A stretch of 64,000 bases of DNA from contig CAVXNH010000083.1 of assembly GCA_963762885.1 (NCBI GenBank), positions 127,287-191,286 of the forward strand, given 5' to 3'. Position numbers and translations under genes: made by a program. Below, one piece after another: positions 28,317 through 38,621 of this stretch (positions are counted from its first letter, which is position 1; every line of letters starts with the position of its first letter). Under the pieces are notes generated by a model. It worked only from the letters and a program-made list of their open reading frames with translations, searched no databases and was not told the DNA's origin. The stretch comes from JASHVB01 sp963762885. GTDB taxonomy: Bacteria; Pseudomonadota; Alphaproteobacteria; Acetobacterales; Acetobacteraceae.

Positions 28317-29246
28317 TTAATTCGCAAAGATTTCGCGCAGCCAGGCGCAGCTTTCAGCCATGGCCGCGCCGGCCTTATCGACGATGCCCACCCAGAAGAA
28401 AAAGCCGTGGTTCATCCCGGCCCACCGCGACAGGCGAACCGGCACGCCGGCCGCGCGCAGCCGCGCCGCATAATCCTCCCCTTCGTCGCAAAGCGGATCG
28501 AACTCGGCGGTCACCACCAGGGCCGGCGGCAACCGAGCGACGGTGGGCGCGCGCAATGGCGACGCATAGGGATCTGCGGCATCCGCCGGATTGGCAAGGT
28601 AGTGGTTCCAGAACCAGATCATCGTATCGCGGGTCAACCCATAGCCTTCCGCGTTGTCGCGATAGGATGGCGTGCCCGGCGTGTGGTAATCGGTGACGGG
28701 ATAGATCAGCAACTGGCCCCGCAACACGGGTCCGCCTTCGTCGCGCAAACGCAGTGCGGCCGCCGCCGCAAAATTGCCCCCTGCACTGTCTCCCGCAAGC
28801 ACGACGCGGCCACCATCCGCCGACAGTTCGTCGGCATGTTGTACCGCCCAACGCGTTGCGAACACGCAATCGTCGAGCGGCGCCGGAAATTTATGTTCGG
28901 GCGCCAGGCGGTAATCGACCGACACCACGACGCAGCCTGCACCGGCACATAGATTGCGGCACATGCCGTCATGGGTATCCAGGCTACACAACACAAAGCC
29001 GCTGCCGTGGAAAAACACCAGCAGCGGAAACGGTCCAGAACCGTGCGGCTGATAGACGCGCAACCGCATTGGACCTCCCGGCCCGGCGATGCTGCGTTCA
29101 TCGACCGCGGCGACCGAGGCGGGAGGCGCCATCAACGCCACGCGCGCTTCGTATTGCGCGCGCGCTTCCGGCACCGAGAGCGTGTGGGTTGCCGGCACTC
29201 CCGTACCCTTGTCCAGCAATACCTGGATCTGCGGATCGACCGGCAT
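28317..29246 (-). CDS. Alpha/beta hydrolase, hormone-sensitive-lipase family esterase
   Basis: A 309-residue cytoplasmic esterase. The oxyanion-hole motif is HGSGFV (family norm HGGG), the nucleophile lies in GDSAGGN near residue 155, the acid in DPLCDEGEDY and the His in GMNHGFFFW. ATG 29246 is chosen because GGGGGAGAA precedes it and an upstream open frame has no family similarity. It is divergent from the D-aminoacylase-like gene, sharing a 160-bp upstream region. Confidence 0.92.
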   Translation of the reverse strand: MPVDPQIQVLLDKGTGVPATHTLSVPEARAQYEARVALMAPPASVAAVDERSIAGPGGPMRLRVYQPHGSGPFPLLVFFHGSGFVLCSLDTHDGMCRNLCAGAGCVVVSVDYRLAPEHKFPAPLDDCVFATRWAVQHADELSADGGRVVLAGDSAGGNFAAAAALRLRDEGGPVLRGQLLIYPVTDYHTPGTPSYRDNAEGYGLTRDTMIWFWNHYLANPADAADPYASPLRAPTVARLPPALVVTAEFDPLCDEGEDYAARLRAAGVPVRLSRWAGMNHGFFFWVGIVDKAGAAMAESCAWLREIFAN

Positions 29247-29406
29247 GGATTTTCTCCCCCCTCGCGCCTGCGCCCGGTCTGGCGCTCGGCTGCGCGCGCT
29301 GTTGCGCTTTACTGCATCGACCGCACGGCCATCAAGGGCGGCGACCGGACTTGCCGGTCGGGCGCTACGGGATGACACTGCGTCAACCAGACAAGGAGCC
29401 CAGGAC

Positions 29407-31128
29407 ATGGCCAGCGAATTCGACGTCGTCATCCGCGGCGGTACTATCATGGATGGCAACGGTGGCGCGCCTTTCGTCGGCGACGTCGCGGTCAAGGGCG
29501 GCAAGATTGCCGAGATCGGCAAAGTCTCGGGTGCCGGCGTGGAAGAATTCGATGCGGATGGGTTGTCGGTCACGCCGGGCTTCGTCGATATCCACACCCA
29601 TTACGACGGCCAGGCGATGTGGGATTCCTGCCTGGCGCCATCGTCCTGGCACGGCGTAACCACGGTGGTGATGGGCAATTGCGGCGTCGGCTTCGCGCCG
29701 GTTCGCAAGAATACGCAGGACGCGGTCATCGCCTTGATGGAAGGCGTGGAGGACATTCCCGGGCCCTGCCTGCACGAAGGCCTCGATTGGAGTTGGGAAA
29801 GCTTCGGCGATTATCTCACCGCGTTGGAACGCCGCAGCCACGACATCGATTTCTGCGCTCTGTTGCCGCATGCGCCGATGCGCGTCTACGTAATGCGCGA
29901 GCGCGCGCTGAACCTGGAGGACGCCAACCAGGAAGACATCCAGCAGATGCGCGAAATCACCGCCGATGCGGTACGGGCCGGCGCGTTCGGTTTTTCCACG
30001 TCTCGCACCATTGCGCACAAGACCCTCGCCGGCGACGCCACGCCGACGCTGCGGGCGCAAGAGAATGAACTCATGGGCATCGCGATGGGGCTGAAGGATG
30101 CCGGGAAGGGGTTCATCGAGATGACCTCCGACTGGAACACCCCCGATCCGAAGACCGAGTTCGCCATGATGCGCCGCGTCTTGCAATCCTGTGGCCGGCC
30201 GATGGTGTTCTCTTTGACCCAGCGGCACGACCGCACCACCGCCTGGAAGGATCTATTGGAACTGTCGACCCAGGCCGCGGCCGACGGTTTGCCGGTGCGC
30301 TGCGTCGCCCCACCGCGTCCGATCGGCGCATTGCTCGGCTTGACCGGGAGCCAGAACCCGTTCGCCGGCACGCGCACCTATCGTTCCATTGCCCATCTGC
30401 CGCTGGCGCAACGGGTCGCGGCGATGCGGGATCCGGAGGTCAGGGCGCGGATCACCACGGAAGATCCGGCGGAATTCAATACCTGGTCGTTGCTGACCCG
30501 CATTGGGTATGCGCGGATGTTCCGCTTCACCGATCCTTTGAACTACACGCCGTCACGCGAGGATTCGATCACCGCGATCGCCGCGCGCGAGGGCCGCTCG
30601 CCGCAGGAGGTCGCCTACGACATGCTGATCGACGATGACGGCAAGGCCTTCATCTTCGCCTGCATCGTCAACTATGCGAACTATGACCTGGAAGCGGTGA
30701 AGGAGATGTATGGCCGCCAGCATGTCATTCCAGGGTTGAGCGACGGCGGCGCGCATGTCGCGTTCATCTCGGACGCGTCGTTCCCTACCTTCCTGTTCAG
30801 CTATTGGGGCCGCGACCGAGGCGACGACCGGATGGAACTGCACGATCTCGTGCGCCGCCAGACTCGGGAGCCGGCGCGCTTCGCCGGGCTGCACGATCGC
30901 GGCGTGCTGGCTCCCGGGATGAAGGCGGACATCAACGTGATCGATTTCACAAACCTGGCGTTGGAGCGGCCTGAAATGATCGTCGATCTGCCGGCCGGCG
31001 GACGCCGCCTGTTGCAAAAGGCGCGCGGTTATGCCGCGACGATGAAGGCCGGGCAGATCACCTATCGCAACGGCGTGGCGACCGGAGCGTTGCCGGGAGG
31101 GTTGGTGCGCAGTTCGTTGCCGGCGTGA
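29407..31128 (+). CDS. Amidohydrolase, N-acyl-D-amino-acid deacylase family
   Basis: A 573-residue metal-dependent hydrolase. DVVIRGGTIMDGNGG opens the composite beta-domain, TPGFVDIHTHYDGQ supplies the HxH metal site near residue 60, GNCGVGFAPV follows near 90, and the C-terminal LSDGGAHVAFISDASFPT and MKADINVIDF are typical. AAGGAGC lies eight bases before ATG 29407. The family releases D-amino acids from N-acyl derivatives, which may link functionally to the D-glutamate-type genes at 11-24 kb, but the two loci are not contiguous. Confidence 0.88.
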   Translation: MASEFDVVIRGGTIMDGNGGAPFVGDVAVKGGKIAEIGKVSGAGVEEFDADGLSVTPGFVDIHTHYDGQAMWDSCLAPSSWHGVTTVVMGNCGVGFAPVRKNTQDAVIALMEGVEDIPGPCLHEGLDWSWESFGDYLTALERRSHDIDFCALLPHAPMRVYVMRERALNLEDANQEDIQQMREITADAVRAGAFGFSTSRTIAHKTLAGDATPTLRAQENELMGIAMGLKDAGKGFIEMTSDWNTPDPKTEFAMMRRVLQSCGRPMVFSLTQRHDRTTAWKDLLELSTQAAADGLPVRCVAPPRPIGALLGLTGSQNPFAGTRTYRSIAHLPLAQRVAAMRDPEVRARITTEDPAEFNTWSLLTRIGYARMFRFTDPLNYTPSREDSITAIAAREGRSPQEVAYDMLIDDDGKAFIFACIVNYANYDLEAVKEMYGRQHVIPGLSDGGAHVAFISDASFPTFLFSYWGRDRGDDRMELHDLVRRQTREPARFAGLHDRGVLAPGMKADINVIDFTNLALERPEMIVDLPAGGRRLLQKARGYAATMKAGQITYRNGVATGALPGGLVRSSLPA

Positions 31129-31197
31129 GTGGCGACGGCCTGCCGGCCGCGCGGTCGGCGGGCCTTCGGTAGTTTGCTCAGCCGACGTGGTGCGGTG

Positions 31198-31815
31198 ATG
31201 GAACAATTGCCCGGACTGCCCGATGCAGCGTTCGACAAAGCGGACCGGTCGGCGGATGCGGAGTTTTATCTTGAGCCGCGGTTCGTCACCCACATCGATG
31301 ACGGCGCGATTGCCGCGGTGACGCAGGCGTATCGCGAGACGTTGCCGCCGGGCGGCGCGGTGCTGGATTTAATGAGCAGTTGGGTAAGTCATCTGCCGGA
31401 GGGGGTTGAGTACGGAGCGGTGGTCGGCCACGGCATGAACGCGGAGGAACTGGCAGCAAATCCGCGCCTGTCGCGATGGTTCGTGCAAGACCTGAACATC
31501 GAGCCTACGCTGCCGTTGGGTGACGGATCGTTCGATGCCGCGTGCCTGTGCGTATCGGTGCAGTATCTGCAACGGCCGGTGGACGTCTTCCGCGACGTTC
31601 GTCGTGTGCTGCGGCCTGGGGCTCCTTTCGTGGTGTCGTTCTCAAATCGTTGTTTCCCGACCAAGGCGGTGGCGATCTGGCAGGCATTCTCGGGCGGGGA
31701 CCAGCAGCGGCTGGTGGGGGCCTATATGGAGGCGGCGGGTTTCAACGACGTCGCCCGGCAAGCTTCAATGCCGCAGCAAGGCGATCCGCTGTGGGTGGTG
31801 ATTGGGGTCGCCTGA
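31198..31815 (+). CDS. Class I SAM-dependent methyltransferase
   Basis: A 205-residue protein with motif I GGAVLDLMSSWVSHLP, DLNIEPTLPLGDGSFDAACL, SVQYLQRPVDVFRDVRRVLRPG and VVSFSNRCFPTKAVAIWQ, a Methyltransf_11-like pattern. ATG 31198 is preferred to an earlier in-frame ATG because the upstream residues are arginine-rich read-through. Substrate unknown. It follows the amidohydrolase by 69 bp on the same strand. Confidence 0.8.
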   Translation: MEQLPGLPDAAFDKADRSADAEFYLEPRFVTHIDDGAIAAVTQAYRETLPPGGAVLDLMSSWVSHLPEGVEYGAVVGHGMNAEELAANPRLSRWFVQDLNIEPTLPLGDGSFDAACLCVSVQYLQRPVDVFRDVRRVLRPGAPFVVSFSNRCFPTKAVAIWQAFSGGDQQRLVGAYMEAAGFNDVARQASMPQQGDPLWVVIGVA

Positions 31816-31828
31816 AGCGGACACGTTG

Positions 31829-31930
31829 TCATTGCGAGACCCGGAGGGTCGATGCAATCGCCTGCCTGGCGGGCCGACCAGCGCTCGTCAGGCGGGAGAT
31901 CGCTTCGGCCCTTCGGGCCTCGCAATGACA
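31829..31930. repeat. 102-bp palindromic intergenic element, copy 2
   Basis: It has the same length and ends (TCATTGCGAG ... CTCGCAATGA) as the element at 16228-16329, with matching internal blocks (GATCGCT, CGCTCGTCA). It lies between the methyltransferase and monooxygenase genes. Confidence 0.8.
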
Positions 31931-31984
31931 GGTCACCCCGCGCTAAAACACCCTGGAATTTCGTAGCAACATAGGGCCCGCGCC

Positions 31985-33068
31985 ATGCCAGCACCGCTCG
32001 AATTCGGATGGTTCCTGCCAACTTCCGGCGACACGACCTGCTATGGCGACCGGCCCGGTTCATCGAGCCCTCGGCAGCGATGTTCGATCGCGTGGTGCTC
32101 GCCGCCGAGACGGCGGGCTTCGAATATTTCCTGGTTCCGGTTTCCGCCACGTGCTGGGAAGCCTGGATCAGCAGCGCCATGGCGGTGGCGAAGACGAAGC
32201 GCATCAAGGCGCTGGTCGCCGCGCGGCCCGGCTATGTCAGCCCGGTGCAGTTGGCCAAGATGGGCGCCACCTTCGATCAGCTTTCCGGCGGCCGCCTCGC
32301 CGTCAACCTGATTGCCGGGCAGAGCGATGCCGAGGCCCAGGCCGAGGGCATCGTGCTCACCAAGGAAGACCGCTACGCGCTGATGGACGAGGACGTTGCC
32401 ATCATGAAGGCGCTGTGGACTGCCGTGGCCCGGTCGATTTTGCGGGCCGCTTTCACACGCTGAAGGGCGCGCGCATCTCGCCGCGGCCGTTACAGCAGCC
32501 GCATCCGCGCTTCTATCTTGGTGGCGGTTCGGCCGAAGCCTGGGAGCTTTCGGCGAAGCACTCCGACATCCATCTGTTCTGGGGCGACACGCCGAAGCGC
32601 ATTGCCGATAACATGGTAACGATCCGCGGCATGGCGGCTCGTCATTGCAGGGCGGCGACGATCGGCTTCGGCATGCGGTTGCAGATCCTCTGCCGCGAGA
32701 CCGAAGTCGAGGCCTGGGATGCGGCGCATGAACTGGTGCGCGATGTGACCGAGGCGCAGACTCGTTTCATCCGTACCCATTACGCCAGTTCGGTCGCCAA
32801 CCAACGCGTGCAGCAGCTTGCGCGCGAGCATGGCGAGCTGATCGGCCCGCATCTCTGGACCGGCGTGACGCGGGTGCGGCCGGGCGCCGGGATCGTCGTG
32901 GTGGGCAACCCGCAACAATGCGCCGCTACGTTGCAGCAATTCATCGACCTGGGGTGCACCTCGTTCTGCCTGTCGGGCTATCTGCACGATGAGGAAGCGA
33001 CGCGCTTCGGCCGCTGGGTGCGGCCGCTGCTGGCGGAGCGTAACCAGGGCCGCATGCTGGCGGCGTAG
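31985..33068 (+). CDS. LLM-class flavin-dependent monooxygenase (SsuD-like), two frameshifts
   Basis: About 360 residues of the bacterial-luciferase-like alkanesulfonate monooxygenase family. Three frames join: PAPLEFGWFLPTSGDTT, then FIEPSAAMFDRVVLAAETAG to MDEDVAIMKALWTA, then GPVDFAGRFHTLKGARISPRP to the stop. One base appears missing near 32050 and another near 32425. GGRLAVNLIAGQS and HPRFYLGGGS are typical family segments. With reduced FMN it would oxygenate a sulfonate or a similar substrate; no reductase or transporter is adjacent. Confidence 0.8.
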
Positions 33069-33105
33069 ACACGCCGGCATGGTCGTCGAGCCATGATGCG
33101 ACGGA

Positions 33106-34182
33106 TCAGCTCAGAGGCCCGGGTGCTTCGTCTAATCTCTCCCCCTCCGCGCTGAACAGATGCACGCGCGCGGGATCGATGCCGATTTGCACCGCCTGTC
33201 CCTCGCGGAACCGCACACCTGAGAAGATGCGCGCCTTCAGCGCTGCACTGCCGAACCGCAGATCGACGATGACGCTTTCTCCCTGTGGCTCAGCCAGCTC
33301 CACCGTCGCCGGCAACCCCGTCTCACGGATTGTGATGTCGCCAGGACGAATGCCCGCAACGACGACCCGATCCTCGCCATGGCGGGGGCGTGGCAGCGTC
33401 AGGCTATGCTGCTCGATCTCCAACACGGCGCCGCGCAGCCGCGCCGGCAGCAAGTTCATAGGCGGGCTGCCAAGGAATCCGGCCACGGCGATCGAGGCCG
33501 GCTTGCCGAACACCTCCTCTGGCGTGCCGATCTGCACGATCCGGCCGTCTACGAAGATCGCCATCCGATCGGACAGCGACATCGCCTCCTCCTGGTCATG
33601 CGTCACGTAGATTGTGGTCACACCCAGTGCGCGCTGAAGCTGCTTCACCTCGGTGCGGGTTTGTACCCGGAGCTTCGCATCCAAATTCGACAGCGGTTCG
33701 TCCAGCAGGAACAGCCGGGGCGAGCGCACAATGGCGCGGGCGAGCGCGACGCGCTGCTGCTGGCCGCCGCTGAGCTGCCCTGGCCGGCGTGAGAGCAAAG
33801 GCTCGATGCCGACGCGCCGCGCCGCTTGCGCCACCAGGTGCTCAATCTCGGCACGGGCGGTGCCAACCATGCGCAGCGGGAATCCGATGTTGCCGGCGAC
33901 AGTCATGTGCGGATAAAGCGCGTAGCTCTGGAACACCATCGCGGCGTCGCGCTCGCCCGGCGACATGTCGGTGATGTCCCGCCCGTCGACATGCACGCGC
34001 CCAGAGTCCGGCGCCTCCAGACCGGCGATGATGCGCAGCGTCGTCGTCTTGCCGCAACCGGACGGCCCGAGCAGGGAAAAGAATTCGCCGGGTTCGATTG
34101 AGAGATCGATGCCGTGGAGAACGGCCGTGTCGCCGAAGCGTTTGGCGATGCCGTGCAGTTCAATCCGAGCGCTACTGCTCAT
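33106..34182 (-). CDS. Sugar ABC transporter ATPase (MalK/UgpC type)
   Basis: A 358-residue ATPase with Walker A GPSGCGKTT, Q-loop MVFQSYALYPHMTV, signature LSGGQQQRVALARA, Walker B FLLDEPLSNLDA and switch YVTHDQEEAMSL. A C-terminal TOBE/regulatory domain follows from about residue 240. ATG 34182 overlaps the upstream permease stop. It is the last gene of a leftward operon (binding protein, permease, permease, ATPase) for an unidentified carbohydrate or polyol. Confidence 0.93.
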   Translation of the reverse strand: MSSSARIELHGIAKRFGDTAVLHGIDLSIEPGEFFSLLGPSGCGKTTTLRIIAGLEAPDSGRVHVDGRDITDMSPGERDAAMVFQSYALYPHMTVAGNIGFPLRMVGTARAEIEHLVAQAARRVGIEPLLSRRPGQLSGGQQQRVALARAIVRSPRLFLLDEPLSNLDAKLRVQTRTEVKQLQRALGVTTIYVTHDQEEAMSLSDRMAIFVDGRIVQIGTPEEVFGKPASIAVAGFLGSPPMNLLPARLRGAVLEIEQHSLTLPRPRHGEDRVVVAGIRPGDITIRETGLPATVELAEPQGESVIVDLRFGSAALKARIFSGVRFREGQAVQIGIDPARVHLFSAEGERLDEAPGPLS

Positions 34183-35019
34183 CGGCGCGACGCTCCCTTG
34201 ACTGCGCCAAGGGTCAGTCCCTTCACGATGTGCTTCTGTGCGGCCAGGCCAAGCAGCAACACCGGCGCCATCGCAATCATGGCGGCGGCGGATACCCGGC
34301 CCCATTGCGTTTGCTCCAGCGAAATGAAATTGAACATTGCCACGGTGACCGGACGAACCACCCGGCCGCCGAGCACAACGGCGAACAGGAACTCGTTCCA
34401 GACATTCAGGAACACGAACACCACAGTCACCGCGATGCCGCCGCGTACCTGCGGCAGGATGACATACCACAAAGCCCTGACTCGGCCGGCACGGTCGATC
34501 AGGGCCGCTTCCTCCATCTCGCGGGGAATTTCCTCGAAATACGACACCAGCAGCCAGATGGCGAAGGGCAGGGACAGCGTGAGATCGATCAGGATCAGGC
34601 CGTGATAGGTGTTGAGCAAGCCGATACGACTGAAGATCATGAAGTACGGGATCACCAGCCCGATCGGCGGCAGCATCTGCGTCGCCAGGATGTAGAAGCC
34701 GATCGATGCGCGCGCCCGCAGCCGCAGCCGCGCCAGGGCATAGGCCGCCGGTATCGCCAGCGCGATCGTGACCGCCGTCGTCAGCACGCTGACGATCGGT
34801 CCTGCTCCACAGGTTGGGCAGTATGCTGTCGTGGCTCGTCAGTACTTCCAGGTAATTGCTCAGGATCGGATGGAACGGCGCGATCGGCGGATAGACCAGC
34901 ACGTCGCGGTCATTCTTCAGCGACGTGACAACGCCCCACAGCACCGGGAAGCTCCACACCACAAGCACAATGGCGAGCACGATGGACAGAACCGGTTGGC
35001 GGCCACGACGCGGGGTCAT
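34179..35019 (-). CDS. Sugar ABC transporter permease (MalG type), one frameshift
   Basis: About 280 residues. The N-terminal part (LSIVLAIVLVVWSFPVLWGV, TSLKNDRDVLVYPP) ends in one frame near 34810. The rest (LTTAVTIALAIPAAYALARL, EEIPREMEEAALIDRAGRVR with the EAA loop, WNEFLFAVVLGG) continues in another. One extra base, or two missing, near SILPNLW explains it. The start overlaps the upstream permease stop. Confidence 0.88.
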
Positions 35020-35912
35020 CGGCGGCTACGCAGCCGGAACATGCAGGCGGAGATCACCAGCGTGATTGCCATCAAGGTCACCGCAAGCGCCGAGCCATAG
35101 CCGATATTCAGCTCGTTGAATGAGGTGCGGTAGGCATAAAGATTGAGGATTTCGGTCGCGCTGCCTGGCCCGCCGCCGGTGGCGGCAAAAATCGCAGCGA
35201 AGGCCGACAATGCCACCGTCATCCGCAGAATAACCAGGATCATGATCGCCGGCCGCAACATCGGCAGGGTGATGTGCCAGAACCGCTTCAAGGCATTGGC
35301 CCGGTCCAGCCGCGCCGCCTCGTAAATATCCGCCGGCAAAGCAGCGATCGCCGCCAGCAGGACCAGGAATGAGAATGGCGTCCATTGCCAGGTGTGGATG
35401 GCGATCACCGAAATCAGCGCCAGTTGCGGATCTCCGAGCCAGTTATGCGAGCCGAGACCCAGCGATATCGCCAGAAAATCCACGATCCCGAACGTCGGCG
35501 TCAGCATCAGCGAGCGAAAGAACAACCCCACCACCACCGGCGCCAGCACGATCGGCAGGATCGCCACCATGCGTGCCAGCCATTGTCCATGCCGCAACTC
35601 ACTGATCGCCAGCGCCAGCGCCAAGCCGATGGCGATCTGTAGCGTCACCGTGGCGCTGGTATATTCCACTGTCAGCACCAGAGAATTCCAGAACCGGTTG
35701 TCCTCCGTCATGGCTGCGTAATTAGCAATTCCCGCATAGCCATCCATAAACGACATGCCAAGATTGATCCGCTGCGTACTGCTCCAGACCAGGTAGCAAA
35801 GCGGCAGTGTCGTGGTGACGGCCAGCACCAGCAGGCTCGGCATCGCCAGGCCGAGTGCGAAGCGTTGCTCCGAGAGAGCCTGGCGATGCCGCGATGCGCG
35901 TCTTGCGAACAT
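35016..35912 (-). CDS. Sugar ABC transporter permease (MalF type)
   Basis: A 298-residue membrane protein with six helices, the first around LALGLAMPSLLVLAVTT-like residues 20-40. The EAA loop is ALPADIYEAARLDRANALKR, and FAATGGGPGSATEILNLY lies near the C-terminus. It overlaps the MalG-type gene by four bases and follows the binding-protein gene by 15 bp. Confidence 0.92.
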   Translation of the reverse strand: MFARRASRHRQALSEQRFALGLAMPSLLVLAVTTTLPLCYLVWSSTQRINLGMSFMDGYAGIANYAAMTEDNRFWNSLVLTVEYTSATVTLQIAIGLALALAISELRHGQWLARMVAILPIVLAPVVVGLFFRSLMLTPTFGIVDFLAISLGLGSHNWLGDPQLALISVIAIHTWQWTPFSFLVLLAAIAALPADIYEAARLDRANALKRFWHITLPMLRPAIMILVILRMTVALSAFAAIFAATGGGPGSATEILNLYAYRTSFNELNIGYGSALAVTLMAITLVISACMFRLRSRR

Positions 35913-35927
35913 GTTGGGCAGTCGCGC

Positions 35928-37349
35928 TCAGCCTTTCATCCCTTGCTCTATGCGCTTCTGTGCGGCATCGAGTGCGGCCTTGGGTTTGGCCTGGCCCGAC
36001 ACGGCCTGCTGGATCGCGACCGCCATGGTCTCGCCAATCAGTGGCCATTGCGGCACGCGCGGGCGCCAATCGATGTCGATATCGTCAGCGATCGTATGCT
36101 GCGACGCAGAGAGAAAGTCGCGCCCGATCGCGCTCAGCGTTTTCTGGTATTCCGGCAGCTTGAGGATCGACAACCGGATGACGTCATCGCGCGCCGTGGG
36201 GCCGGACATCTTGTAGGACATCCGCGCCATGGTCTCGCGCGACGTTGCCCAGGCGATATACAGCCAGGTCGCCCGTTTGGCCCGCGGCGAAATCGCGGCA
36301 TTGACCGGGAAGCCCCAATTCCACAACGCGGTCACCCGCTTGCCCGATGGTCCAGCCGGCCAGCGAGCGAAGCCGAGCTTGCCGACGACCTTGGACTTCT
36401 GCGGATCAGCCAGCACCGGGGCCGAGGCGAAGCCATCGATGAAGGAGGCCAGGGTGCCCTGGCCGAAAGCATCGGCGATATCGGGCCAGTTCCAATTCTC
36501 AACCCCTTTCGGGGCGAATTTATTGTCGAGATCGGCGTACCATTGCAGCGCTGCCTCGGCGTCCGGCCCGTTCACCGTCACCTTGCCGCTGGCATCGAAC
36601 CACTTACCGCCGAAGGCACGGAAGATCGATGGATAGATGAACATATTCTGGCCCGGCCCGGGGAAGCCTCGCAGCGCCGCGCCCCAGACCCGGTTGGCCG
36701 GATCGTGCAGCGCAGCGGCATTGGCCACGTACTCGTCGAACGTCGCCGCCGGCTTCAACCCGCGCGCATCGTAGAGATCGGTGCGATAGACCTGCAGCGT
36801 GGCGTCACCCTGGAACGGCACGCCGTACAACTTGTTGTCGATCGAGTTGGCCGAACGCCAGGCGGGGACGATGTCCTCGTAATCGTACCACGCCGGATCG
36901 GTCAGGCTGGGGTCCTGGATATACTGATCCAGCGGCTCGATCCACCGGTTCGAGACATAGAGCGGGTAGTACATCGGATCGGCGGCATGCGTGCTGTACG
37001 CGCCTGCCTTGGTGTTCAGATCCAGCACCGTCTTGTTGCGTATCTGTCCCGGCGGGATGCTCTCGTAGCTGACCTTGATGCCGGTCAGCGCTTCGAATTG
37101 CGGCGTGAAGGTCAGTAGCCCGGCAAAGAAGTTGGCCGGGATGACGGCGACGTTGATCGCTTCCCCCTCGGTCTGCCGCCAGTTGATTTTGGCCTCAAGA
37201 TAGGACGCCAGCACGGCATCCTCGGCATGGGCTGGAGAGCAGCGGATCGCGGGCGCGGCCAGCGTCGCCGCCAGTGCTGCGGTGCCGCGAATGAAACCCC
37301 GGCGCCCCGCATCCCAGCGCTGCCCGTACCCGGGCATTTTTGACGTCAT
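35928..37349 (-). CDS. Extracellular sugar-binding protein (SBP_bac_1 family)
   Basis: A 473-residue periplasmic receptor. The N-terminus has a twin-arginine signal (DAGRRGFIRGTAALAATLAA) cleaved near SPAHAEDA. FEALTGIKVSYESIPPGQ, the NKLYGVPFQGD segment and FNSIF-like C-terminal motifs fit cluster B/D sugar-binding proteins. It is first in the leftward importer operon; its promoter should lie in the 290-bp region shared with the divergent TRAP operon. Confidence 0.92.
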   Translation of the reverse strand: MTSKMPGYGQRWDAGRRGFIRGTAALAATLAAPAIRCSPAHAEDAVLASYLEAKINWRQTEGEAINVAVIPANFFAGLLTFTPQFEALTGIKVSYESIPPGQIRNKTVLDLNTKAGAYSTHAADPMYYPLYVSNRWIEPLDQYIQDPSLTDPAWYDYEDIVPAWRSANSIDNKLYGVPFQGDATLQVYRTDLYDARGLKPAATFDEYVANAAALHDPANRVWGAALRGFPGPGQNMFIYPSIFRAFGGKWFDASGKVTVNGPDAEAALQWYADLDNKFAPKGVENWNWPDIADAFGQGTLASFIDGFASAPVLADPQKSKVVGKLGFARWPAGPSGKRVTALWNWGFPVNAAISPRAKRATWLYIAWATSRETMARMSYKMSGPTARDDVIRLSILKLPEYQKTLSAIGRDFLSASQHTIADDIDIDWRPRVPQWPLIGETMAVAIQQAVSGQAKPKAALDAAQKRIEQGMKG

Positions 37350-37640
37350 TGCATCCCTCCCTGTTTCGTGGGCCGCCCGCCCTTATCCGCATAGCGCCAC
37401 AGTTTCCCGCCAGTGTGAACCTGCCCGGTCACGGCGGGTGCACGCCCCACGCGGTTGCACAATGTGATCCGCCGGCTTTTTTCCCGGCAAGCCCGAATGG
37501 GACGTGGTGTGCGCTCTGCCATGCCACGCTTGTTGTGCATCGCTGATCGGGAAGATCGTCGCTGGTTACGCCACCGCAGCGGGACTACAGCGACTCCCTG
37601 TCCAGCCGGCGCAACGGCATCGATGAGGGAGAAACAGGCA

Positions 37641-38621
37641 ATGACTTTTCGCGTGACGCGACGCGGGGCGCTGGTCGGTGCTTCCGTGTTTGCCATCGCC
37701 GGGCACGCCCGGGCGGCGACGGTCATCCGCTGGGCCACCGTAGTGGCGAGCAATCACCCCGAGGTCGCCATGATGAACAAGGTGGCGGCCGACATGAAGG
37801 AACAGACCGGCGGGGCAATCGAGATCCAGGTCTTCCCAAGCGGCCAGCTCGGCTCATCGCGCGACATCATCGAGGCGACTTCGTCCGGAGCCATCCAGAT
37901 GGTGGTCGAAGGCGCAGCACAGTTCGGTCAGTTCGTCGCCCCGTTTTCGATCCTCGAAGCGCCGTATGTGTGGCGCGACGTGGCGCATATGCGCCGCGCG
38001 CTGGCGGCGCCGCTGATGGACGGCATGATCGAACAGCTTGTGAAACAGCGCGACATGCGGATGATCGGCGCGAACTATTACGGCACGCGGCAACTGACCT
38101 CCGGCACCCGCGCGGTGCATACGGTGGAGGATATGAAAGGCTTCAAGCTGCGCATCCCCGAGGTCGATACCTATCGCGCCATGGCGGAAGCCTGGGGCGC
38201 GCGGCCGACTCCGCTGAATATCGGCGAGCTCTATTTGGCATTGAGCCAGGGCGCCGTGGACGGGGAAGAGAACCCGTTGCCGACGATCCAGACCAGCAAG
38301 TTCTACGAGGTGCAAAAATACCTGGTGCTGACTGCGCACATCATGTCGCCGCGGCCGATCGTCATCAACGAGACGACCTGGAAGAGCCTCGACGCCAACC
38401 AGCAAGGGATGCTGAAGACGTCGCTGGTCAAACACTCCCGCGAACAGGACGATGAGATTCTCGGCCAGGAGAAGGGGTTGGCAGACACCTTTGCGAAGGG
38501 CGGCATGACGGTGATCACGCCTGACATCGAAGGCTTCCGTCAGCCGGTGATCGCCAAGATGCCGGTGCTGTTCGAAGCGAAGTGGGGGAAAGGTTTGTGG
38601 GAAGCGGTGCTCTCGGCCTGA
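37641..38621 (+). CDS. TRAP transporter substrate-binding protein (DctP type)
   Basis: A 326-residue receptor with an N-terminal signal (RVTRRGALVGASVFAIAGHARA). The TRAP fingerprint KGFKLRIPEVDTYRAMAEAWG is near residue 155, followed by LYLALSQGAVDGEENPLPTI. ATG 37641 is selected because it gives the signal peptide; the upstream open frame has no counterpart. It delivers an organic acid to the DctQ/DctM-type membrane subunits encoded next. Confidence 0.93.
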   Translation: MTFRVTRRGALVGASVFAIAGHARAATVIRWATVVASNHPEVAMMNKVAADMKEQTGGAIEIQVFPSGQLGSSRDIIEATSSGAIQMVVEGAAQFGQFVAPFSILEAPYVWRDVAHMRRALAAPLMDGMIEQLVKQRDMRMIGANYYGTRQLTSGTRAVHTVEDMKGFKLRIPEVDTYRAMAEAWGARPTPLNIGELYLALSQGAVDGEENPLPTIQTSKFYEVQKYLVLTAHIMSPRPIVINETTWKSLDANQQGMLKTSLVKHSREQDDEILGQEKGLADTFAKGGMTVITPDIEGFRQPVIAKMPVLFEAKWGKGLWEAVLSA